Part shown: positions 1 through 6,240 of the stretch, piece after piece
How positions within the stretch are numbered: position 1 is the stretch's first letter
Layout: every line of letters begins with the position of its first letter
Origin: an uncultured Alphaproteobacteria bacterium
GTDB lineage: Bacteria; Pseudomonadota; Alphaproteobacteria; Caulobacterales; Aquidulcibacteraceae
DNA length: 7,959 nucleotides
Direction of reading: 5' to 3'
NCBI GenBank assembly: GCA_937967725.1
Contig: CALBSY010000082.1
Coordinates: 1 to 7,959 of the forward strand
Translations under genes and position numbers: made by a program
Notes under the pieces: model-generated
The model's database searches: none
What the model was told of the DNA's origin: nothing
The model's input: only the letters and a program-made list of their open reading frames with translations

Positions 1-201
1 GACGGCGGCAGCAACGCCGACCGCGCCGGCTACGGACGCGGCGGCGGCGGACGCAGCGGCTACACCGACAGCGACGGCGGCGCCATGGCCGATCCGGGCG
101 GCAACGGACGCGGGCCGCGCCGGTCGAGCCGCAGCGGGATCACCGATGCGGATTCCGGCTCGAACGCCGACCGCGCCGGTTACGGCCGCGGCAGCGACCG
201 C
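1..201 (+). repeat. Three in-frame tandem repeats coding for a TDxDxG...AD...GRG unit
   Basis: The units cover about 1-60 (first copy, its start cut off by the window), 61-138 (26 codons) and 139-201 (21 codons, ending at the stop). The first and third are closest: the 17-base string AACGCCGACCGCGCCGG is identical at 13-29 and 163-179. The following codons (GGC/GGT, GGA/GGC) differ only synonymously. The middle copy has AD(P)GGNGRG in place of AD(R)AGYGRG. Differences concentrated at silent or conservative positions suggest selection on the peptide rather than a recent DNA duplication. Confidence 0.8.
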
Positions 202-204
202 TGA
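1..204 (+). CDS. C-terminal part of a Gly/Asp/Arg-rich tandem-repeat protein (5' end outside window)
   Basis: Reading frame 1 is open from the window edge to a TGA at 202-204, giving 67 visible residues. It is not in any globular family I recognise. The visible part is made of three copies of a degenerate unit whose core reads (Y/I)TD(S/A)D(G/S)G(A/S)(M/N)AD, followed by (P/R)(G/A)G(N/Y)GRG. Copies are joined by Gly/Arg/Ser linkers. Composition is hydrophilic and rich in Gly, Asp, Arg, Ser and Asn, with no Cys and no hydrophobic core, so the segment is probably disordered. The stop lies 11 bases before the ATG of the JmjC-type oxygenase on the same strand, which implies one operon. The D-x-D-x-G-x-x-x-D spacing could bind a metal such as calcium, or the repeats could be targets of the neighbouring hydroxylase; both are inference. 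That the frame is coding is supported by conservation of the repeat at protein level across synonymous changes and by the abutting gene. Length and N-terminus cannot be seen. Confidence 0.7.
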   Translation, partial: DGGSNADRAGYGRGGGGRSGYTDSDGGAMADPGGNGRGPRRSSRSGITDADSGSNADRAGYGRGSDR

Positions 205-215
205 GCCGCTGATCC

Positions 216-1388
216 ATGCGCGAGCTCTGGCTCGACGACCCGCTCGGTTACCTGATCGGTCCCGAGCGGGTCGCTGACTTCTTCGCCAACGTCTACGAAC
301 AGCAGCCGCTTGTCGTCGAACACCGCGATGCGCAACGCTTCGACGGGCTACTGAGCATCGACGATGTCGACCGCATCGTCACCAACACCGATTTGCACGA
401 GGGCCAGCTCGATCTCGCTAACGCGTCACGGCAGCTGATGCGGTCCGACTACGTCGACAGCGCCGGCTACGTCGACCGCGGCGCGGTCGCGGATTTTCAC
501 CGAGCGGGCGCCACCATCATCCTGCAGCAGGCGCACCAACTCGAACCGGCATTGGGCCGCTTCTGCCGCGGGCTCGAGCATGTATTCTCGGCGCACATCC
601 AGACCAATCTCTATCTCACGCCGCCAACGGCGCAGGGTTTCCGCACGCACTACGACAATCATTGCGTGTTCGTGGTGCAGATCGCCGGCGAGAAGGCATG
701 GCGACTGTATGAAAAGCCGGTGGATACGCCCTATCGCGGCGAAGGCTTCGAGGTCGGCAAATACGAAAGCGGCGAGATCAAGCAACAGTTCGTGCTGAAG
801 GCAGGCGATGTGGCCTATGTGCCGCGCGGACTGATGCACGATGCGACCACGTCCGGCGACGAACCGTCGCTACACATCACGGTCGGGCTCATCACCCGCA
901 CCTGGGCGGACCTGATGCTGGAGGCCGTCTCGGAAACGGCGCTGCGAACGCCCGGGCTTCGCCGCAGCCTGCCCGCGGGGTACGCACAGACGGGCTTCGA
1001 CCGCGACGCAGCGCGCGAAAAGCTGCGTGAATTGGCGCAGATGTTGGCGCGCGAAGTGAAGCTGGATCCGGCGCTCGACCTTCTCGCCGACGTGTTAATT
1101 GGATCGCGCGCCGCGGACAATCGCGCCGCAATACGCGACGCTTCACGTCCAGTACAGGCCGACGAACGCTTTGTCGTGCAGAGGCACGCGCATTGGCGGC
1201 TGGCCGAAGACGGCGACAAACTGGTGCTAATCTCGCCCGGCGGCGAACTCGACTTTCCGCCGGATCGCCGCGCGGCGCTCGAACGCGCGCTGAACGGCGA
1301 GGCGTTTACGCCCGCGGCATTGGGTTGCGAAAACGCCGAGGCAATGACAGCGCGCCTCTTGTCTTACGGAATGATCATCCGCGCTTAG
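216..1388 (+). CDS. JmjC / cupin-4 family Fe(II)/2-oxoglutarate-dependent oxygenase (RoxA/NO66/MINA53-like)
   Basis: This 390-residue protein is predicted to hydroxylate a protein or peptide side chain, using Fe(II), O2 and 2-oxoglutarate in the cytoplasm. The double-stranded beta-helix core spans roughly residues 100-235. The iron triad is visible: His145 and Asp147 in HYDNHCVFVVQ, and His208 in GDVAYVPRGLMHDA. Lys160 in GEKAWRLY sits where YcfD/RoxA Arg140 and the lysine of MINA53 hold the 2-oxoglutarate C5 carboxylate. A C-terminal part (about 240-390) fits the dimerisation plus winged-helix region of this group, and the length is close to that of RoxA (about 373 residues). RoxA modifies an Arg of ribosomal protein uL16, and NO66 and MINA53 modify His of ribosomal proteins. 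The substrate here is unknown, and the adjacent upstream repeat protein is a candidate. The ATG at 216 directly follows an in-frame TGA (210-212), so no longer form is possible. I see no good Shine-Dalgarno sequence, which suggests coupling to the upstream gene. The stop overlaps that of the convergent neighbour. Confidence 0.88.
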   Translation: MRELWLDDPLGYLIGPERVADFFANVYEQQPLVVEHRDAQRFDGLLSIDDVDRIVTNTDLHEGQLDLANASRQLMRSDYVDSAGYVDRGAVADFHRAGATIILQQAHQLEPALGRFCRGLEHVFSAHIQTNLYLTPPTAQGFRTHYDNHCVFVVQIAGEKAWRLYEKPVDTPYRGEGFEVGKYESGEIKQQFVLKAGDVAYVPRGLMHDATTSGDEPSLHITVGLITRTWADLMLEAVSETALRTPGLRRSLPAGYAQTGFDRDAAREKLRELAQMLAREVKLDPALDLLADVLIGSRAADNRAAIRDASRPVQADERFVVQRHAHWRLAEDGDKLVLISPGGELDFPPDRRAALERALNGEAFTPAALGCENAEAMTARLLSYGMIIRA

Positions 1389-4342
1389 AGAATGTCCGCG
1401 GCTGCCGAGGATTGCGGCGCAGCCGTCGTCTCCGCTGCTTGCGGCGCTGGATCGGCGTTGGCCACCGGATCGGGCGTGCGCGGATGGAATGCGCGCACGC
1501 GAGCGTGAGCGTCCTCCACCATCAGCGCATCGAGTTCGGCTTCTAATCGCTCGGCGCGCTCTGCGGCGGCGCTATCGCCCTGCCGGGCGGCGAGCAGGAA
1601 CCAGTACAGCGCTTCGCCCTCATCCATCGCCACGCCGCGGCCGCGTTCGTAGAGGATGCCGAGATTGAATTGGCTATCGGGCAAGTTGAACGCGGCAGCC
1701 TGGCCGAACCAGCGTGCCGCCTCTTCGTTGTTCACGGCGCCTGCGTCGCCCATGGCGTGATAGACGCCGAGGTCGTGCATGGCGCGCACATTGCCGGCCC
1801 GCGCCGCACGCTCGGTCCACAAGCGCGCAGCGGCAAGATCGCGCTGAACGCCCTCACCATGCTCGTGCAGCTTACCAAGATGATATTGCGCCGCTGCGTA
1901 ACCGCGCTCAGCAGCGTCGCGCATCAGCACAGCGGCCTGCGCGGGATCGCCGACGCTCAAGAGCTGGACGGCAGACGCGTAAGCGGCAGCGGGATCGGCC
2001 GGGTGCGGAGCGGCGGCCGGCGCAACAGCGGCGAGCGCGACGGTGGGCTGCACAGCGGCGGCGCTGCGCATTTGCGATTGGGCGTACCACGCAGCGCCGG
2101 CGGCAACCGCGACGCAAAGCGTCGCGCCGGCGGCGAACATACGGCGCAGACCGAAGGATTCGCGCGGCGGCGACGGTTCGAATTCTTCTTCCTCTTCATC
2201 GCGGAAGGCGGCGGCGTGCGCCGAGCGGCGCGCGCGGTCGATATAATCTTCAGCTGGCGTCGGCTCGACCTCGATGAACGCCGCAAGTTCGATCGGCGCT
2301 TCCTCTAGCCGATCGTTGGCCGCTTCGAAGTCCAAATCAGCCTGAACGAACGCGCGCTCTTCCCCGCTGGCATCCGCCCCTGCGCTGATATTGTTGTCGT
2401 TGCTGACGTCCGCACCATCGGGCAACGCAGCCTCGACTAGCGGGTCTTGTTCGGCGTCGTGCGCGCTCAACTCGAACTCAGCTTCTTGATCTTCCGCTGG
2501 CGCGGCCGACTCCGGCGCTTGTGGCGCCTCTTCCATCGGCGGCGGCGGAACGATCTCAGCGAGATCGAGCGGCGGCAGCGCCGCACGCACGGCAAACTCG
2601 ACTTCGACAACCGGCGCTCGGCCGGTCAAGGCCGTAGCCAGCTGATCGATGTCCTGGGCGGCTTTGGCGCGCGGCTCGACTTCCGCCAGCATGCGCCCCG
2701 ACATCGAAGCGTCGCCAAACAGTTCCGGCTCGAACGCCAGCGAGATGGCCGGCATCGTATCCAGCGCCTCGGCGAATTCCTTGAGCGGAATCTCCGGCCG
2801 CTTCGGCACGCCAACCATCGACAGCACGACAACGGGCGGGCTGCGCCGCTCTTCGCGCAAGAGCTTCACCATGTTGTCGGCGTTGCGCAAGCTTGCGAGA
2901 TCGGGGCTAGCAACAATCACCGCTTCATCGGCGGTCAGCAGCGCGTGCTTCACCCACGGCGACCAGAGGTGCGGAAGATCGAGCACCACGTACGAACTCA
3001 TGCGGCGCGCGCCGATGACGATCTTTTCCAGGACCGCGCCGTCCAGTTCGAGATCGCGCTGGACATTGGCGGGCGCGGTCAACACATGCAGGCGCTCGCT
3101 GCGCTGGACGACAACGCTTTCGAGCGCCGCTTGATCGACGCCCTCGGGCGCTTCGATCGCATCGCCAAGCGTGCGCGGCGCGCGCAGCCGATAGCCAAGC
3201 GCGGCGGCGCCGAACGGCAGGTCGAGATCAACCAGCGCGGCGCCGACGCACTGCCGCTCGGCGATCGACCACGCGATGTTATGCGCGATGGTGGAGGCGC
3301 CAATACCGCCGCGCGCGCCGATTACGGCGATCACGCGCGACTTGTCGGCGTCGGCGTAGAGACGGCAAACTGCGTCTACGAGCGCTTCCGGCGCGATCGG
3401 CGGCAAGATGTACTCGCTGACGCCGCGCGCCGAGAGTTCGCGGAACAGGCCGACATCGTTGAGCCCGCCGAGCACAATGACTTTCGTACCCTGGCGCATC
3501 GCCTGCGCCATACGCTCGACGCTGGCGAGGATGTTGCTCGGGCGTAGGGTGGTGTCGACGATCAGCAGGTCGGGCGTGTGGCGCTGCAAGCGAACCAGCG
3601 CGCCATCGAAGCCGCCGCGTTCAATTGCGATCTCGGCGCGCGCCAGGCGGCGGTCGGCGGCGACCTTAGCCAACAAATCGCCGACTTCCGGCCGGTCCCA
3701 GCTGATGTGGATGGAAATGGGCGGCACCGGGAGCTGACCTTGCGCATGCGCGCCCGGCCGCGGCTGCCCGAGGCGAAACTCGTTGGCGGCAGCAAGCGTC
3801 AACGGCGCGCTGGCGTCGTCCTCCTCCTCTTCGGTGAGGATGAACTTGAAGCCCTCCTCCAACTCCGGCGGATCGAACGGCGGCTCTTCGTCGAGCACTT
3901 CATCCAGCGCGAGCGATTCTTCATCCGGCGGCTCGTGCGCGCCGGCGGCGTTGTCGTTGTCCGGTTCAATGTGCTCGGGCGGCGCCGTCGCGAGCGACGC
4001 GGCATTTACTTCGGGTTCAGCATCCGTCTGCGGCTCGAACTCGAGATCGGCGGCGAGGGCGGGATCGTTCTCTTCATCGATCTCGGGCGGTAGTGCCGGA
4101 TCGCTCGTCGCCACCACCAAGAGCGTGCGGCGTAGACGCGCGTCAGTGTTGGCGGGCGCTGCGGCTTCGGATTCGGGTTCGCACGCCTGCGGCGCCGGTT
4201 CGTTCGGCGCAGCGTGATCCGCCGCCTCGGCGGCTCGCGGAAGGCGCCGTGCGCGCGCCAAGCGGGCGCGCGATCTGGCTTTTCCGAGGGAAACAGTCAG
4301 GGCCAATTCGGTTACACGTGAGTGAGCGCAGCAGCACGGCAA
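1385..4342 (-). CDS. CpaE-like pilus-localisation ATPase fused to a transmembrane helix and periplasmic Sel1 repeats
   Basis: The protein has 985 codons. Residues 40-205 are acidic, Pro/Ala-rich and probably disordered. Residues 208-332 form a receiver-like domain with Asp263 (LLIVDT) at the phospho-acceptor position but no clear acidic pocket. Residues 335-575 are a MinD/ParA-type ATPase with a deviant Walker A, GARGGIGAST (342-351), DLDLPFG at 372-378 and VLDLPH at 453-458. Receiver plus ATPase is the layout of CpaE/TadZ, which positions Tad/Flp pili at the pole. A second acidic linker (590-728) precedes one transmembrane helix (about 735-754) with Arg residues on its N-terminal side, so the C-terminus should be periplasmic. 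Residues 814-922 hold three Sel1 repeats (LGKLHEHGEGV, LGVYHAMG, LGILYERGRGV), most like those of PodJ; no peptidoglycan-binding domain follows. CpaE normally ends after the ATPase. No other tad/cpa genes are nearby. The start is a TTG preceded by a purine run (GAAGAGAGAG) with little spacing. Codons 6-23 are unusually A/T-ending, so the true start may lie further in. The Sel1 region could instead act as an independent scaffold. Confidence 0.85.
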   Translation of the reverse strand: MPCCCAHSRVTELALTVSLGKARSRARLARARRLPRAAEAADHAAPNEPAPQACEPESEAAAPANTDARLRRTLLVVATSDPALPPEIDEENDPALAADLEFEPQTDAEPEVNAASLATAPPEHIEPDNDNAAGAHEPPDEESLALDEVLDEEPPFDPPELEEGFKFILTEEEEDDASAPLTLAAANEFRLGQPRPGAHAQGQLPVPPISIHISWDRPEVGDLLAKVAADRRLARAEIAIERGGFDGALVRLQRHTPDLLIVDTTLRPSNILASVERMAQAMRQGTKVIVLGGLNDVGLFRELSARGVSEYILPPIAPEALVDAVCRLYADADKSRVIAVIGARGGIGASTIAHNIAWSIAERQCVGAALVDLDLPFGAAALGYRLRAPRTLGDAIEAPEGVDQAALESVVVQRSERLHVLTAPANVQRDLELDGAVLEKIVIGARRMSSYVVLDLPHLWSPWVKHALLTADEAVIVASPDLASLRNADNMVKLLREERRSPPVVVLSMVGVPKRPEIPLKEFAEALDTMPAISLAFEPELFGDASMSGRMLAEVEPRAKAAQDIDQLATALTGRAPVVEVEFAVRAALPPLDLAEIVPPPPMEEAPQAPESAAPAEDQEAEFELSAHDAEQDPLVEAALPDGADVSNDNNISAGADASGEERAFVQADLDFEAANDRLEEAPIELAAFIEVEPTPAEDYIDRARRSAHAAAFRDEEEEEFEPSPPRESFGLRRMFAAGATLCVAVAAGAAWYAQSQMRSAAAVQPTVALAAVAPAAAPHPADPAAAYASAVQLLSVGDPAQAAVLMRDAAERGYAAAQYHLGKLHEHGEGVQRDLAAARLWTERAARAGNVRAMHDLGVYHAMGDAGAVNNEEAARWFGQAAAFNLPDSQFNLGILYERGRGVAMDEGEALYWFLLAARQGDSAAAERAERLEAELDALMVEDAHARVRAFHPRTPDPVANADPAPQAAETTAAPQSSAAADIL

Positions 4343-4369
4343 CTCTCTCTTCAGTTTGTTGCAATCGAA

Positions 4370-4386
4370 TTAGCAAGCATTGCTAA
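4370..4386. promoter_or_regulatory. Perfect AT-rich inverted repeat upstream of the CpaE-fusion gene (operator candidate)
   Basis: Two 7-base arms, TTAGCAA at 4370-4376 and TTGCTAA at 4380-4386, are exact reverse complements around a 3-base centre. The element is AT-rich in a roughly two-thirds GC window and ends 27 bases before the TTG start at 4342. Dyad symmetry at this distance fits binding of a dimeric regulator. The short AT-rich stem without a T-run argues against a terminator. No known operator consensus was recognised, so the role is inference. Confidence 0.4.
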
Positions 4387-4414
4387 CGCGTATTCACCAC
4401 AGTGCGCGAAATCT

Positions 4415-4430
4415 ACGCGCTTAAGCGCGT
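4415..4430. repeat. 16-base perfect palindrome across the ruvC stop codon
   Basis: ACGCGCTTAAGCGCGT equals its own reverse complement. The TTAA centre contains the ruvC TAA stop (4421-4423 on the minus strand). As RNA it would give a 6-bp GC stem with a 4-base loop, followed only by AGATTT, so it is at best a weak terminator or a 3'-end stabilising hairpin. It could also be a protein-binding palindrome. Confidence 0.45.
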
Positions 4431-4921
4431 TGTGCGAGGCGCCGCGCACCGCCATAAGCGGCGTGACAAAGTGCGACGCCCAATGCATCGGCGCCGTCGG
4501 CGCTGACGTCGCCCGCCGCCGCCAGGAGCCGGCGCACCATGACAGCCACCTGGGTCTTGTCGGCGCCGCCCGAGCCGACCACCGCCTTTTTGATCGTTGC
4601 TGGCGCGTATTCGGCGACAGCAATCCCCTGCCGCGCCGCCGCCGCCAGCGCGACGCCGCGCGCTTGGCCCAGCGCCAGCGCCGCGCGGGCGTTAGAGTTG
4701 ACGAAGGTCTCCTCCACCGCCGCCTCGTGCGGTTGATGCCGTTCGATAACCTCGTTCAGTCCGGCGAACAGATCGTGCAAGCGCGACGCCAGCTGCTGCT
4801 GCGGGGCAGGCTTGATCACGCCGTGCGCGACGTAAACGAGACGTGAGCCTTCGCTGGCGATCACACCCCAGCCGCAACGGTTGAGGCCGGGATCGACGCC
4901 GAGGATCAGAACGGAACTCAT
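4421..4921 (-). CDS. ruvC: Crossover junction endodeoxyribonuclease RuvC
   Basis: RuvC is the Holliday-junction resolvase that cuts four-way recombination intermediates brought to it by RuvAB. The 166-residue protein has the whole RNase H-like fold and all four acidic catalytic residues, in the same spacing as E. coli Asp7/Glu66/Asp138/Asp141: Asp10 in LGVDPGLNRCGWGV, Glu70 in AVEETFV, and Asp142 and Asp145 in SADGADALGVALCH. The LGQARGV motif and the KKAVVGSGGADK basic segment are also present. Length is normal (E. coli 173). The start was chosen at the ATG at 4921. A longer in-frame reading reaches 5212, but its extra 97 residues are an Arg-rich shadow of the upstream gene. The ATG overlaps the TGA of the upstream membrane-protein gene in an ATGA arrangement, which indicates translational coupling. 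ruvA and ruvB, which often follow ruvC, are not downstream here. Confidence 0.96.
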   Translation of the reverse strand: MSSVLILGVDPGLNRCGWGVIASEGSRLVYVAHGVIKPAPQQQLASRLHDLFAGLNEVIERHQPHEAAVEETFVNSNARAALALGQARGVALAAAARQGIAVAEYAPATIKKAVVGSGGADKTQVAVMVRRLLAAAGDVSADGADALGVALCHAAYGGARRLAQRA

Positions 4922-6162
4922 GCGCGCGCCTCCAAGGCGAGTCGCGCGGTGACCGCCACATAGATCGTCCAGAACAGATTGTTGGCCTGCAGCGCGTGGC
5001 TCTCGGACAAGGTGTAGAGCGCGAACGCGGCGAGAAACGCCGGCGCCCACAAGCCCGCGCGCGCATCGAACAGCGCGCCCGCGCCGCGCCGCAGCGTGGC
5101 GCTCAACTGCAGCGCGAACAGCACGACGCCGACGCGGCCCATGCCCAGCGCCATTTCGAGCCAGCTCGAATGCGCGGAGGTGACTTGCCACGCCACGGCT
5201 TGGCGCACCCAATACGCGGGCCCGTTATCGGGCAGCCAGAATGCGTAATAGCCGTAACCAAGCCAAGGCTGTGCGGCGACGGCTGGTGCGGCGGCGTTCC
5301 AGATGTCGGTGCGGCCGGTGAGCGTGAGATCGCGGCCGAGCGCGGCGACCAACAAGTCCGGCGCGAGGAAGATTACGGCTGCGCCGAGGATCGACGCCGT
5401 GAGCGCGCCGGCGACGACGATTATTGTGCCGACCGGCCCACGCCGCATGATCATGCCGGCGCCGATCACGACAAGGCCCAGCATCGAGGCAACCAGCGCC
5501 GTCTTGGACGTCGAGAGCAATACAAGCGCGAACGCACCCAACGCACCCGCAATAAAGAGTTTGCGCCGCTCGGGCACGGCCAACGCGGCGCCGGCGCACG
5601 CCGCGACGCCGAGCGCCATGACGCCGCCGAGCGTGTTCTTATGCGTCCACAATCCGGACCAGGCGCCGGGATGTTCGAGCGTCATTCGCCCAATGCTGGG
5701 CGCGGCCAGCCCGAGCGCGAGCGAACCGGCAACCAGAACGATGAAGGCGAGACCGATCACGCCGAGCAGTTCGCGCCATTCGTAGCGCCAGGCGAGATAG
5801 AGGCCGAAGCCCATGGTCAGCGCCAGCCAGATTGAGCGGCGCAGCGTGCCGCCGGAATCGATCGACCACAGCGTCGAGACTGCCGCCAGCGCCAACATCG
5901 CCATCAACAGCGGCACGGCGCGCGCCGCGCGCCAAGCCTGCGCGCGATCGCGCCACATGCTCCAGCCGAGAAACGCGTATGCGGGCAAGAAGAAAAGCCT
6001 CGCGTAACCGGGCGGCTCATCCAGCCCTTGGCTCTGCGCGATCGCGGCGAAGAGCGGTTCGGAGAATTGCGCAAGACACAGCGCCGCCGCCAACGGCTCC
6101 CAACGCGCGAAGGCGGCGTGCGCCGGCGGCGCGCCAGCATGGGCGACGTGCGACACAGACAT
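4918..6162 (-). CDS. O-antigen ligase / Wzy polymerase-like integral membrane protein
   Basis: This polytopic inner-membrane protein of 414 residues has roughly ten to twelve hydrophobic segments. It matches the Wzy_C / O-antigen ligase family, which transfers or polymerises undecaprenyl-linked sugar repeat units in the periplasm during lipopolysaccharide, capsule or exopolysaccharide assembly. Family-typical motifs are GLWTHKNTLGG (about 170-180), TGRTDIW (282-288), PWLGYGYYAFW (299-309) and a loop SAHSSWLEMALGMGRVG (329-345) with the conserved His331. The GR(x)DIW and GYG features recall ExoQ-like polymerases. Ligase and polymerase cannot be separated by sequence alone, and no glycosyltransferase genes are in the window. 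I chose the ATG at 6162, with a weak AGGG nine bases upstream. A TTG at 6183 would add seven residues. The stop overlaps the ruvC start by four bases, an unusual partner for a surface-polysaccharide gene. Confidence 0.85.
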   Translation of the reverse strand: MSVSHVAHAGAPPAHAAFARWEPLAAALCLAQFSEPLFAAIAQSQGLDEPPGYARLFFLPAYAFLGWSMWRDRAQAWRAARAVPLLMAMLALAAVSTLWSIDSGGTLRRSIWLALTMGFGLYLAWRYEWRELLGVIGLAFIVLVAGSLALGLAAPSIGRMTLEHPGAWSGLWTHKNTLGGVMALGVAACAGAALAVPERRKLFIAGALGAFALVLLSTSKTALVASMLGLVVIGAGMIMRRGPVGTIIVVAGALTASILGAAVIFLAPDLLVAALGRDLTLTGRTDIWNAAAPAVAAQPWLGYGYYAFWLPDNGPAYWVRQAVAWQVTSAHSSWLEMALGMGRVGVVLFALQLSATLRRGAGALFDARAGLWAPAFLAAFALYTLSESHALQANNLFWTIYVAVTARLALEARA

Positions 6163-6240
6163 CGCGTCTAGCCCTGCGCCCAATCCCTTGCCAAAGACCT
6201 AACCGCCCTCCAAGCAAGACCGAAACGAGGGGGAGTTTTC
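6163..6240. promoter_or_regulatory. Divergent intergenic region between the wzy-like and M20 peptidase genes
   Basis: These 78 bases separate two divergent starts, so promoters for both the minus-strand wzy-like/ruvC genes and the peptidase should lie here or just inside the genes. I see no convincing -35/-10 pair in either direction; TTGCCA at 6188-6193 lacks a matching -10 box. The only clear signal is the ribosome binding site of the peptidase. The assignment rests on gene orientation. Confidence 0.4.
6227..6235 (+). promoter_or_regulatory. Strong ribosome binding site of the M20 peptidase gene
   Basis: GAGGGGGAG lies five bases (TTTTC) before the ATG at 6241. It is the clearest Shine-Dalgarno-type sequence in the window and fixes the start, which also puts the signal peptide at the exact N-terminus. 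Confidence 0.8.

Noticed and set aside
2447..3547. A 366-codon plus-strand open frame opposite the CpaE fusion
   Set aside because: It is low-complexity and Arg-rich, as expected from the antisense of a GC-rich gene. The minus strand encodes a recognisable receiver/ATPase across the same bases.
4415..4430. Rho-independent terminator after ruvC
   Set aside because: The stem is only 6 bp and is not followed by a T-run, so I list it as a palindrome only.
4922..5212. A 97-residue N-terminal extension of RuvC in the same frame
   Set aside because: It is Arg/Ala-rich, has no RuvC homology and lies wholly inside the membrane-protein gene. The ATG at 4921 gives the normal RuvC N-terminus and an ATGA overlap.
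4996..5835. A 279-codon plus-strand open frame opposite the O-antigen ligase-like gene
   Set aside because: Its composition is dominated by Arg, Glu and Gln without any recognisable domain. It is a shadow of the membrane-protein gene.
6188..6216. Sigma-70-type promoter for the peptidase starting at TTGCCA
   Set aside because: No acceptable -10 box lies 16-18 bases downstream.
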